Below are positions 22,869 through 31,665 of a stretch of DNA of 61,648 nt, piece after piece. Location: the NCBI GenBank assembly GCA_900769905.1, contig CAAGIL010000036.1, forward strand, positions 1-61,648. Direction: 5' to 3'. The position numbers were made by a program, and so were the translations under genes. The DNA is from Rikenellaceae bacterium. Lineage in GTDB: Bacteria > Bacteroidota > Bacteroidia > Bacteroidales > UBA932. Below the pieces are notes generated by a model. That model had not been told where the DNA came from. It saw only the letters and a program-made list of their open reading frames with translations, and searched no databases. Each line of letters begins with the position of its first letter. Position 1 is the first letter of the stretch.

Positions 22869-24614
22869 ATGAAAACGAATTTACGTTACGCTTGTACCTT
22901 GTTTGCAGCGATAATGCTCAGCCAGGTATTTTCTATTCAGATGAGTGCGAGGGAGCGTAAACTCTATGTCGTCACTACGGGAGACGTGCACGGATCCTGG
23001 TTCGACAGGGCTTATGTCGAAGGTCAGGGGGTGAAGACCAGCTTGATGTCCGTGAAGAGTTACGTTGACAGTTTGCGAAAGGCCGTGGGGGAGGAGAATG
23101 TGCTCCTTCTCGATGCCGGTGACTGCCTCCAGGGCGACAATGCCGCCTATTACTTCAACTACGAGGACACTTCCGTTCCCCATCTCTTCCCGCGCATAGT
23201 TGCCTATATGGGCTACGATGCAGTAATCGTGGGCAACCACGACATAGAAACGGGCCACAAGGTTTACGACAGGGTCAATGCGGAACTGGCTGCGGCAGGT
23301 ATACCCTGGCTGGGAGGAAATGCCGTACGCAATGATGACGGAGAGCCGTATTTTCCTGTATATCAAATCTTTGAAAAGGCCGGGATGAAGGTCGCCGTGC
23401 TCGGCTTCAACAATGCCAACATCAGCGCCTGGCTCTCCGAGTCCCTTTGGGAGGGGATGACTTTCAAGTCCCTCATCCCGCTCGTGCAGCAGTGGGTGGA
23501 CAAGGTGAACGGGGAATACAAGCCTGACATCACGGTGGCTGTAGTGCATTCGGGTACCGGGGAAGGTGACGGGCAAGTGCTTGAGAACCAGGGCCTGGAC
23601 CTGCTGCACTCCCTGAGTGGCGTGGATTTGCTGGTGACGGCTCACGACCATAGTCCGTATAGCACCGTGTATGAGGGTTGCGGCTTCCTGAACGGAGGCG
23701 CGAGGGCAGGTAATGTGGGTTATGCCGAGATCACGGCGCAGATGCGCGGACGCAAGCTGCTCTCCAAGGAGGTTGAAACCCGCATTGTGCGTATGGACAA
23801 ACGCAAGGTGGACCTGGAGATGCAGAAAGCGTTTGACCCTGAGTACCAGGCCGTAAAGGCCTTTACCAACAAGAAGGTGGGTTCGCTGGCGATGGATATG
23901 AGGACCAGGGATGCGTATGCCGGAATGTCGGATTACATCAATCTGGTGCACACCGTGCAGCTTTCAGCTCCGGAGGCGCAGATATCCTTTGCGGCACCGC
24001 TGACCTTCAACGGCACGGTCAAGGCCGGGGAACTCGTGTTCAACGATATGTTTACCATCTATCCCTATGAGAACCAGATGTTTGTGGTGCGTCTCAAGGG
24101 CTCCGAGATCAAGGACTACCTCGAATTCTCATACGACGGCTGGATACAGACCCCGGGCGAGCATCTGCTGAAAATCAAGTCCTCGCCGGATGCCAGGACG
24201 GGCGCGGAGCGCTGGTCGTTCGTGGGCAGGAGCTACAACTTCGATTCTGCAGCGGGACTTGTGTACACGGTGGATGTGACCAGACCGGAAGGAGAGAGGG
24301 TGAATATCATATCCCTTGCGGACGGCACTGCCTTTGACGCGGATGCCTGGTACAACGTGGCAATGACCTCTTACCGTGCCAACGGAGGCGGTGACCTCCT
24401 TCCGCTCGGAGCCGGAGTGCTCGACGTGGAAGCGGAGCAGCGCGTGGTGGCAAGGTACCCTGAGATAAGGAATATGATTTACGACTACATCCTGAAAGTG
24501 GGTGAGCTCAAGCGCGCCAATACTGGGGACAAAAAAATCCTCGGCGAATGGCATTTCATTCCCGAGGAACTTGCAAAGCCTCTCATCGAGGCCGATATGG
24601 ATCTGATTTTCTAG
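22869..24614 (+). CDS. Exported 5'-nucleotidase-family metallophosphatase
   Basis: 581 residues. An N-terminal signal peptide (about 1-27, basic KTNLR then hydrophobic core) exports it. The calcineurin-like domain carries the metal motifs GDVHG (38-42), DAGDCLQGD, VGNHD and the C-terminal histidine motif AHDHS; the distal half is the 5'-nucleotidase C-terminal substrate domain (LTFNGTVKAGELVFNDMFTIYPYEN, NGGGDLLPLG). It probably hydrolyses extracellular or periplasmic nucleotides or sugar nucleotides for phosphate or nucleoside salvage. The start is set by the signal peptide; the frame opens 12 codons earlier, inside the -7 box. One nt separates its stop from the convergent ffh stop. Confidence 0.92.
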   Translation: MKTNLRYACTLFAAIMLSQVFSIQMSARERKLYVVTTGDVHGSWFDRAYVEGQGVKTSLMSVKSYVDSLRKAVGEENVLLLDAGDCLQGDNAAYYFNYEDTSVPHLFPRIVAYMGYDAVIVGNHDIETGHKVYDRVNAELAAAGIPWLGGNAVRNDDGEPYFPVYQIFEKAGMKVAVLGFNNANISAWLSESLWEGMTFKSLIPLVQQWVDKVNGEYKPDITVAVVHSGTGEGDGQVLENQGLDLLHSLSGVDLLVTAHDHSPYSTVYEGCGFLNGGARAGNVGYAEITAQMRGRKLLSKEVETRIVRMDKRKVDLEMQKAFDPEYQAVKAFTNKKVGSLAMDMRTRDAYAGMSDYINLVHTVQLSAPEAQISFAAPLTFNGTVKAGELVFNDMFTIYPYENQMFVVRLKGSEIKDYLEFSYDGWIQTPGEHLLKIKSSPDARTGAERWSFVGRSYNFDSAAGLVYTVDVTRPEGERVNIISLADGTAFDADAWYNVAMTSYRANGGGDLLPLGAGVLDVEAEQRVVARYPEIRNMIYDYILKVGELKRANTGDKKILGEWHFIPEELAKPLIEADMDLIF

Positions 24615-24615
24615 G

Positions 24616-25938
24616 CTAGCGGCGCAGGCCCTTCAGCCTCTGCTGGAGGGATCCGTCCACGGCCATCTTCATCATTTTGCGGGTCTGTTCGAACTGCTTG
24701 AGGAGCTTGTTGACCTCTGCTACGGAGGTGCCTGAGCCCTTCGCGATGCGGTTCCTGCGGGACCAGTTGATGCATTCAGGGTGTTCCTTTTCGTAGAGGG
24801 TCATCGACTGGATGATTGCCTCGGTGGACTTGAAGGCATCGTCAGGGATATCCACATCCTTGAGGGCTTTGTCCATACCCGGAAGCATACCCATAATGTC
24901 CTTCATATTGCCCATCTTCTGGACCTGCTTGAGCTGCTCGTAAAAGTCCACAAGGGTGAACTGGTTCTTGGCGATTTTCTTCTTGAGAGCCCTGGCCTGC
25001 TGCTCGTCGAACTGTTCCTGGGCCTTTTCCACGAGGGAGACCACATCACCCATACCGAGGATACGGTCGGCGATACGGGTCGGGTAGAAGATGTCCAGGG
25101 CCTCCATCTTTTCGCCTGAGCTGACGAACTTGATAGGTTTGCCGGTAACGGCCTTTATGGAAAGGGCCGCACCGCCCCTGGTGTCACCGTCCATCTTGGA
25201 GAGTACCACTCCGTCATAATCTATGGCCTGGTTGAAGGCCTTGGCGGACTCAACTGCATCCTGACCTGTCATTGCATCCACTACGAAGAGGCTCTCGCTT
25301 GGATTGACGGCATCGTGAATTGCCGAGATTTCGTCCATGAGCTCCTTGTCCACGACCAGACGGCCGGCAGTATCCACTATGACTGCACTGTAGCCTTCGC
25401 TGCGGGCCTTGGAGATGGCGTTTTTCGCGACCTTTACCGGGTCCTTTTCTCCCTCCTCGCTGTAAACTTCCACTCCTACCTGGGCGCCAAGCGTCTTGAG
25501 CTGCTCGATTGCTGCAGGACGGAAGGTGTCGCAGGCGGCGAGAAGCACCTTCATGCCCTTCTTGCTCTTGAGATGGAGGGCCAGCTTGCCGCTGAAGGTG
25601 GTTTTACCGGAACCGTTGAGACCGGCGATGAGGATGACGGCAGGGGAGCCCTTGAGATTGATTTCGCTGTGCTCGCTTCCCATAAACTCGGCAAGTTCGT
25701 CGTGGACGATCTTGACCATCATCTGCTGAGGCTTCACGGCAGTGAGCACGCCTGTGCCAATGGCTTTGGTCTTCACCCTGTCGCAGAATTCCTTGGCAAC
25801 CTTGTAGGACACATCGGCATCCAGGAGAGCCCTGCGCACATCCTTAAGGGTTTCGGCGACGTTGATTTCGGTTATCTTGCCTTCACCTTTGAGTATTTTG
25901 AACGACCTTTCGAGTCTTTCTGACAGATTCTCAAACAT
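24616..25938 (-). CDS. ffh: Signal recognition particle protein Ffh
   Basis: 440-residue GTPase that binds signal sequences and 4.5S RNA and targets nascent membrane proteins to FtsY. N domain 1-95; G domain with GLNGSGKTT (106-114), VDTAGR and SKMDGDTRGGAAL; M domain from about 300 with the RNA-binding SRRNRIAKGSGTSVAEVN and a C-terminal KMMKMAVDG...GLRR. Full-length. It is monocistronic and driven by a well-formed promoter (25968-25999). Confidence 0.97.
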   Translation of the reverse strand: MFENLSERLERSFKILKGEGKITEINVAETLKDVRRALLDADVSYKVAKEFCDRVKTKAIGTGVLTAVKPQQMMVKIVHDELAEFMGSEHSEINLKGSPAVILIAGLNGSGKTTFSGKLALHLKSKKGMKVLLAACDTFRPAAIEQLKTLGAQVGVEVYSEEGEKDPVKVAKNAISKARSEGYSAVIVDTAGRLVVDKELMDEISAIHDAVNPSESLFVVDAMTGQDAVESAKAFNQAIDYDGVVLSKMDGDTRGGAALSIKAVTGKPIKFVSSGEKMEALDIFYPTRIADRILGMGDVVSLVEKAQEQFDEQQARALKKKIAKNQFTLVDFYEQLKQVQKMGNMKDIMGMLPGMDKALKDVDIPDDAFKSTEAIIQSMTLYEKEHPECINWSRRNRIAKGSGTSVAEVNKLLKQFEQTRKMMKMAVDGSLQQRLKGLRR

Positions 25939-25967
25939 ATGCTTTTATTTATATTCGTTAAATCTTA

Positions 25968-25999
25968 CAAAATTAACCAAGAATTGCCTAAATTGCAAA
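25968..25999 (-). promoter_or_regulatory. ffh promoter
   Basis: Minus strand TTTG (25996-25999), 20-nt spacer, TAATTTTG (25968-25975), 29 nt before the ffh ATG. A full match to the Bacteroidetes consensus. Confidence 0.8.
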
Positions 26000-26026
26000 T
26001 GAAGCCCATAATCCAAAATCTTTGCT

Positions 26027-26034
26027 TATCTTTG
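26027..26034 (+). promoter_or_regulatory. -7 box for the CDF exporter gene
   Basis: TATCTTTG, a perfect -7 match, 24 nt before the ATG at 26059. No TTTG or TTG at the expected -33 distance, so the promoter may depend on an activator or be weak. Confidence 0.55.
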
Positions 26035-26058
26035 CGCTTCGTTATAAATGGAAAAATA

Positions 26059-26922
26059 ATGTCTCACAATCATAGTCATAGTCACAAGCACGCCGTAGAA
26101 TCCCTGGGTTGGGTATATTATCTGGCAATAGCGCTGAACTTCGGCTTCGTGATTCTTGAAGCCGTGGTGGGTCTGTGCTACAATTCCCTCGGCCTGCTCT
26201 CCGATGCCGGACACAAACTCATCGATGTGTTCAGCCTCGTGATTGCCCTCGTGGCCTTCAAGCTCGCTTCCAGCAAGTGCAGCAGGAAGTATACCTACGG
26301 CTACCGCAAGACTTCCATCCTCATATCCCTGCTCAACGCCCTTCTCCTGCTGGTTGCAGTGCTCATCATAATATATGAGAGCATAGAGAAGATGGGAGAT
26401 CCTTCGGAAGTCAGCGGCGCTGCCATTTCCTGGACTGCCGCCGTGGGCATACTGGTCAGCGGAATCAGCGCCCTGCTGCTGATGGACCACCGCAAGGGGG
26501 ACATCAACACCAGGGGTGCCTTCCTGCACATGGCTACGGATTCCCTGATTTCCCTGGGAGTGGTCATCTCCGGAATAGTGATAAACATCACCGGCTGGTA
26601 TCTGCTTGATCCTATAGTCAGCATACTCATAGCCCTGGTGATTCTGAAGAATACCCTGGTTCTGCTCAGAGACAGCTTCAAGATGAGCATTGACGCAGTG
26701 CCTGACGGGGTTTCTTTCGACGAGACAGAGAAGCTTATCCTGGAGTGCGGAAACGTCGAGTCCGTGGACGAGCTGCACATCTGGTCGGTCAGTGTTACCG
26801 AAAAGGCCCTGACGGCAAGGGTGAAGCTCTCGGATTATTCCAGGAGCAGGGAGACCGTGGAAAGCATCAGAAAGGCTCTGAGGGATTACGGCATGGGTGT
26901 TGTAACCATAGAGTCATATTGA
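26059..26922 (+). CDS. Cation diffusion facilitator, CzcD/ZnT-like metal exporter
   Basis: 287 residues from ATG 26059. A histidine-rich N-terminus (SHNHSHSHKH) precedes six membrane helices; the second and fifth carry the CDF metal-site pairs, seen as LLSDAGHKLIDV (HxxxD) and HMATDSLISLG. The C-terminal cytoplasmic domain (about 205-287) has the usual alpha/beta fold with VDELHIWSVS. It likely exports Zn2+ with H+ antiport. The longer frame from 25939 covers the promoter and is rejected. The META-domain gene follows 18 nt later and may share the transcript. Confidence 0.94.
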   Translation: MSHNHSHSHKHAVESLGWVYYLAIALNFGFVILEAVVGLCYNSLGLLSDAGHKLIDVFSLVIALVAFKLASSKCSRKYTYGYRKTSILISLLNALLLLVAVLIIIYESIEKMGDPSEVSGAAISWTAAVGILVSGISALLLMDHRKGDINTRGAFLHMATDSLISLGVVISGIVINITGWYLLDPIVSILIALVILKNTLVLLRDSFKMSIDAVPDGVSFDETEKLILECGNVESVDELHIWSVSVTEKALTARVKLSDYSRSRETVESIRKALRDYGMGVVTIESY

Positions 26923-26940
26923 CAATAATGAATCAGTATT

Positions 26941-27366
26941 ATGAGAATAGCTAAACTTTTTGCTGCCTGTCTGGCAGCCGCATCACTTTTGATTTCGTGT
27001 ACGGAAAAGAACCCTGAACTTCAGGGCAGTTGGGAACTGGATACCATTGACGGACAGACCGTTACCACAAGCGAGAAACCCGCATATATCAGCTTTGACG
27101 TAGCCAAAAGCCGCGTTAACGGCTGCCTTGGCGTGAACCTCTTTATGGGAGGCTACAGTTTTGAGGACGGCAAGCTCAGCTTCGGAGACCTCGGAACCAC
27201 CATGATGCTCGGAAACCCATCCGATATGGAGGTGGAATCCTCTTTCCAGAAGGTGCTTGATGCCACGTCCGGGGTGAAGGTGAAGGGAGAAACCCTCAGC
27301 CTTCTCGATGAGAACGGCAAGGTTCTCGCAACCCTCACGAAGAGGGCTGCGGAACAAGCCGAGTAA
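26941..27366 (+). CDS. META-domain (HslJ-like) lipoprotein
   Basis: 141 residues. Signal peptide with lipobox LLISC (cleavage before Cys20), then a META domain: LQGSWELDTIDGQ opening and the VNGCLGVNLFMGGY core that matches the family's FSGcGGCN...G.Y pattern. META/HslJ proteins sit in the envelope and have been tied to stress and drug resistance in other bacteria; the exact role is unknown. Follows the CDF exporter closely. One nt separates its stop from the convergent efflux gene. Confidence 0.85.
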   Translation: MRIAKLFAACLAAASLLISCTEKNPELQGSWELDTIDGQTVTTSEKPAYISFDVAKSRVNGCLGVNLFMGGYSFEDGKLSFGDLGTTMMLGNPSDMEVESSFQKVLDATSGVKVKGETLSLLDENGKVLATLTKRAAEQAE

Positions 27367-27367
27367 T

Positions 27368-28561
27368 TTATCTTGCGAAATATTCCAGTTCGCAGAGCAG
27401 AAGCCGGCAGTCGCGTTCAGTCTCCAGGAGCTCGCAGAGGGCATTGTACCATAGCTGCATCCCGGAAGCATAATCCGCGAAGCCTATTTCTCCTGCCATA
27501 AGGGCATCACTGAGAGCAGCGCTGCTGTTCATCCTTGAGAGTTGTTCTCCGTAACGCTCTGACACGGATGACAGGGCGCTGACTTTGTCGTATTTGGAGC
27601 GCATTGCGCTGAAGAAGCTGATCTTCTGGTCCTCCAGCATCTGTTCGGCGGCTTTCTGACGCGCCTGTGCAGCCTTAACCTTGCCCTTGTTAGCCCAGAG
27701 GGGGATGCTGATGCCTCCTCCTATGCCCTGAAGGGTGCTGCCTGAGACGCGTTCGGAGACATAGCCCAGGCTGAACTTCGGAAGCCATTCCGACTTTGCG
27801 AGGCTCACGCCTTTTTCCGCGTTCTCCGCCTCATTGCGGGCAATCCTGAGTTCGCTGGATGACTCGGAAGCCATTCTGTACCACTCTTCGAAGCTCTCCG
27901 GAAGCATAGGTATGGAGAACTCGCTGATTTCGTGGGAGATTTCCCTGCCTCCGTTGAGGGTGCGCAGGGCATCGAGAACTCCCTGACGTTCTATCCTGTT
28001 CTGATCAAGAGTCCTCATAGTGCTCAAATGGGCGAGTTCCATTCCGTTGAGCTCGCTCAGCGAGGCATCTCCGCATTCGAAGCGCAGCCTGGTCTTTTCC
28101 AGAAGTTCGCCGGAGGTCTTGAGCCCCTGCTCCAGAGCCTTGATGAAGGCGTTGAAGTATGTCAGTTCCACGCAGAGTTTTTCTGCCTGGAGCAGGATTT
28201 CCTTCCTGCCCTGCTCATATCTCAGGGATGCGGCTTCTAAAGCTCCGTCGGACAGTTTCTTCCTCCAGTAATAGACGCTTGGGAAGTCGAAGCTCTGGGT
28301 GACGCTCAGGTCTATGCGGTAGCCGCCCTGGGAATCTTTGGTCTCCCAGAGGTAAGCAAGGTCCACGCTGGGGTCGTCGGGAGTGAGTCCCGTCCTCGCC
28401 TCCAGCCTGTCTGCCTCCCTGGTGCTGCGAAGAGCTTCCAGGGTGCTGTTGTTCCTTTCTATTTCTTCCAGCAGGAGATCGTACTGTCCCGCCTTTGCAA
28501 CAATGCTGCTGAAGAGCAGGAATGAAGTGGACAAATATATGGAAATTAAGACTTTACGCAT
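27368..28561 (-). CDS. Outer-membrane efflux protein, TolC/CusC-like
   Basis: 397 residues with a signal peptide (about 1-24), then a TolC-type duplicated coiled-coil pattern: IERNNSTLEALRSTREADRLEARTGL, SELRIARNEAENAEKGVSLAKSEWLPKFSLGY, and IPLWANKGKVKAAQARQKAAEQM. It should form the trimeric outer-membrane exit duct for the RND pump encoded just upstream, whose 3' end overlaps this gene by 16 nt. Slightly short for the family and without a lipobox. Last gene of the efflux operon. Confidence 0.9.
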   Translation of the reverse strand: MRKVLISIYLSTSFLLFSSIVAKAGQYDLLLEEIERNNSTLEALRSTREADRLEARTGLTPDDPSVDLAYLWETKDSQGGYRIDLSVTQSFDFPSVYYWRKKLSDGALEAASLRYEQGRKEILLQAEKLCVELTYFNAFIKALEQGLKTSGELLEKTRLRFECGDASLSELNGMELAHLSTMRTLDQNRIERQGVLDALRTLNGGREISHEISEFSIPMLPESFEEWYRMASESSSELRIARNEAENAEKGVSLAKSEWLPKFSLGYVSERVSGSTLQGIGGGISIPLWANKGKVKAAQARQKAAEQMLEDQKISFFSAMRSKYDKVSALSSVSERYGEQLSRMNSSAALSDALMAGEIGFADYASGMQLWYNALCELLETERDCRLLLCELEYFAR

Positions 28562-31500
28562 TTTCTTGCTTTTCTTTTTTCAAACCATTCATACATAATC
28601 GGCACCACGAAGATGTTCAGCAGGGTGGAGCTGACGAGTCCTCCCAGCACGACCACGGCCATAGGGCTCTGGATTTCGTTGCCGGTCTTGTCTCCGTTCA
28701 CCACCAGAGGAATCAGGGCGAGGGCGGAGGTGAGGGCTGTCATCAGTATAGGATTGAGCCTGTCCACGGAGCCTTCGCGTATGCTCTGCTGAAGGGAGGT
28801 CCCCGAGGCCTGGAGATGGCGGTAGCGGTTGATTAGGAGCACGCCGTTTCGGGTGGCAATGCCGAAGAGGGTGATGAAACCGATGATGGCAGGAATGCTG
28901 ATCACGGCAGAACTTATCCACACGGCAAATACGCCTCCGATGAGGGCGAGAGGCAGGCTGGCAAGCACTATGAGCGAGAGTCCCAGGTCGTGGAACTCGG
29001 CATAGAGCAGCAAGAAAATCACGAACACGGCGAGTATGGTGGCGAGTGCCAGGGTGCGGGAGGCCTTGCCGGCGCTCTCGAACTGGCCGCCGTACTCGAT
29101 GCGGTAGCCTTCAGGCAGGGTGATGCTCCGGGAAACGGTCTCCCTTATATCCTCGACCACGCTGCCCACGTCGCGTCCGCTGACGTTCGCTGATACCACG
29201 AGCTTGCGCTGCACGTTCTCCCTGCTGATGGCACCCGGCCCTGTGGTGGATACGATCTCCGCCACCTGCTCAAGCGGCACTTTGCCTCCGAATCCTGTGT
29301 CTATCAGCACCTTGCCTATTGCATCAGCGTTCTCTGTGTACTTGTCGTCGAGCTTCAGCACCACGTCGTAGCGCCTCTGTCCCTCGTATATGTCGGACAT
29401 CTTCTCCCCGGAAAATGCCAGCTCCACGAAACGGTTGAACTCGCCCGTGCTGATGCCGTATGCCGCAAGGGCCTCGCGCTTCGCCTTGATAAGGATTTGA
29501 GGCGTGGAGGCCTGCTGCTCTATGGACAGGTCCACTAGGCCCTCAATGTCTGCGATTGCCGCCTTGATGCTGTTGCCCGTCATCTGGAGTGTGCTCAGGT
29601 CCGGTCCGAAGATTTTTATTGCGATTGCCGCCTTGGTGCCGGAAAGCATATGGTCGATGCGGTGGCCGAGCGGCTGTCCCACGGTCACTGCGACTCCCGG
29701 GATGGCGTTGAGTTTGGCTCTGACTTCATCGAAGACCTCGTCCTTCGGGCGCTTGCCGAGCTTGAAGTTGACGTCGATCTCGGCTCCGTTGGTGGCCTGG
29801 GAATGTTCGTCCAGGTCTCCTCGTCCCGTGCGTCGCGAGGTGCGCACCACTTCCGGAATGGTGAGCAATTCCCTTTCCATCAGCTCACCCAGCTGGTCGC
29901 TCACGTCCAGCGAACTGCCCTGGCCGGTGACGGCGGAGATGGTCATCGAACCTTCGTTGAAGTCCGGCAGGAAGCTGCTTCCCATAAAGCTGAACACCAC
30001 CACGGCTCCGGCAAGGAGCAGGACGGTGGCACCGAGAACCGCCTTCTTGTGGCTCATTGCGGCATCCAGGGCCCTGGCATACCAGGCTGAGAGTTTGCGG
30101 CTCAGGAAACTTTCCCTGTCGTTCTTGTCGAGGTATTTCTCGCTCGCTAGCAGGTCCTTGCAGAGCAGCGGCGTGAGGGTCATTGCCACGAGCAGGGACA
30201 TGAAGAGTGCGATGATGAAGGAGATTCCCAGAGGCTTGAGCAGCCTTCCCTCCATCCCGTCAAGGAAGAAGAGAGGGGTGAAGGCAACCATGATGATGAG
30301 GGTGGCGTTGATTACCGAAGAGCGGATTTCGCGCGAACCTTCGAACACCACGTTGAAGACGGAATCGCGGTCGGCGGGCGCCTTCCTGTGGTTCTGACGC
30401 AGGCGTTTGTACACGTTTTCCACATCTATGATGGCATCGTCCACGAGGGAGCCTATGGCAATGCACATACCGCCGAGGGTCATTGTGTTGATGTCCATAC
30501 CCAGGGCGAGCAGCACGATGATGGTGGCGAGCAGGGATACCGGAATCGCGATCACCGAGATGAGCGTGGTCCTGAAGTTGCCCAGGAAAAGGAATAGAAT
30601 CAGAATCACGAAGAGGGCACCTTCGAGCAGGGCGCGGCCCACGTTGCCGACGGAGGCCTGGATGAAATCTGCCTGCTGGAAGATGTGGGTGTCCACGGTG
30701 ATGTCGGAAGGCAGGGCTGCGGCAGCATTCTGCACGCTGCGCTCTATGGCCCTGGTGACCTTGAGGGTGTTGATGTCGGGCTGCTTGCTCACGGAGATGA
30801 TGACGGCAGGCTTCGCGTTCATCGAAGCGGTGCCGAGGCGTACGGCTGCACCCGTGCGTATGGTGGCGATGTCCCTGATGCATACGGGGTCGCCTCCGCT
30901 GGTGCGCACGAGGGTGGCGCCGAGCTCATTCAGGTCCGTGGTACGGGCGATGCCGCGCAGGGCGTACTCGTTGCCCCTGTCCCTGATGATGCCGCCTTCC
31001 GAATTGACGCTGAGGCTGGTGCAGGCGTCCTCCAGTTCCGCCATCGTCACCCCGAAGGCTTCCATACGCAGGGGGTCGGCAAGGACCTGGTACTGCTTTT
31101 CGTCGCCTCCGACCACGGTGACCTGGGACACGCCGCCGGTGGCGAGTATCGCAGGCTTGATGACCCAGTCCGCAATGTCGCGCAGCTCCATCATTGAGGT
31201 GCTGTCGGACTGCATACCTATGAACATGATCTCACCCATCACGCTGGATTGCGGGGCGAGCATAGGTACTATTCCCTCAGGGAGCTGCTCCCCGATGGTG
31301 ACGAGCTTCTCGGACACGGTCTGACGGGCGCGGAACACGTCCATACCCCAGTCGAATTCCACCCATACGAAGGAGTATCCGTACATGGAGGAAGAACGTA
31401 CGCGCCTGACATTGGCGGCTCCGTTCACCGCCGTCTCGACCGGGAAGGTGACCAGGCGTTCCACTTCCTCGGCCGACATACCCCGTGCGTCCGACATTAT

Positions 31501-31650
31501 CACGACGGTGGGGGCGGTGAGGTCAGGGAACACGTCCACATCTATTCTGTCTGCGCTCCACAGGCCTCCGGCTACGATGAGGGCTGCGCCCAGAAGCACC
31601 AGCAGCCTGTTCTTGAGCGAGAAGTGAATTATTCCATTCAACCAGTTCAT
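28546..31650 (-). CDS. Heavy-metal efflux RND transporter, CusA/CzcA-like
   Basis: 1034-residue inner-membrane proton-driven pump with 12 helices and two large periplasmic loops. Seen: IDVDVFPDLTAPTVVIM after TM1, TM4 segment IAIGSLVDDAIIDVENVYKRL carrying the acidic proton-relay residues of the HME class, and the second-half equivalent GIATRNGVLLINRYRHL. The SLVDDAI form rather than the DGAVVIVEN form of CzcA suggests a distinct metal-RND subgroup, so Cu/Ag versus Zn/Co/Ni specificity is open. Works with the adaptor (14 nt upstream) and the outer-membrane duct. Confidence 0.93.
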   Translation of the reverse strand: MNWLNGIIHFSLKNRLLVLLGAALIVAGGLWSADRIDVDVFPDLTAPTVVIMSDARGMSAEEVERLVTFPVETAVNGAANVRRVRSSSMYGYSFVWVEFDWGMDVFRARQTVSEKLVTIGEQLPEGIVPMLAPQSSVMGEIMFIGMQSDSTSMMELRDIADWVIKPAILATGGVSQVTVVGGDEKQYQVLADPLRMEAFGVTMAELEDACTSLSVNSEGGIIRDRGNEYALRGIARTTDLNELGATLVRTSGGDPVCIRDIATIRTGAAVRLGTASMNAKPAVIISVSKQPDINTLKVTRAIERSVQNAAAALPSDITVDTHIFQQADFIQASVGNVGRALLEGALFVILILFLFLGNFRTTLISVIAIPVSLLATIIVLLALGMDINTMTLGGMCIAIGSLVDDAIIDVENVYKRLRQNHRKAPADRDSVFNVVFEGSREIRSSVINATLIIMVAFTPLFFLDGMEGRLLKPLGISFIIALFMSLLVAMTLTPLLCKDLLASEKYLDKNDRESFLSRKLSAWYARALDAAMSHKKAVLGATVLLLAGAVVVFSFMGSSFLPDFNEGSMTISAVTGQGSSLDVSDQLGELMERELLTIPEVVRTSRRTGRGDLDEHSQATNGAEIDVNFKLGKRPKDEVFDEVRAKLNAIPGVAVTVGQPLGHRIDHMLSGTKAAIAIKIFGPDLSTLQMTGNSIKAAIADIEGLVDLSIEQQASTPQILIKAKREALAAYGISTGEFNRFVELAFSGEKMSDIYEGQRRYDVVLKLDDKYTENADAIGKVLIDTGFGGKVPLEQVAEIVSTTGPGAISRENVQRKLVVSANVSGRDVGSVVEDIRETVSRSITLPEGYRIEYGGQFESAGKASRTLALATILAVFVIFLLLYAEFHDLGLSLIVLASLPLALIGGVFAVWISSAVISIPAIIGFITLFGIATRNGVLLINRYRHLQASGTSLQQSIREGSVDRLNPILMTALTSALALIPLVVNGDKTGNEIQSPMAVVVLGGLVSSTLLNIFVVPIMYEWFEKRKARKCVKS

Positions 31651-31665
31651 ACTCTTGGGCTTTTA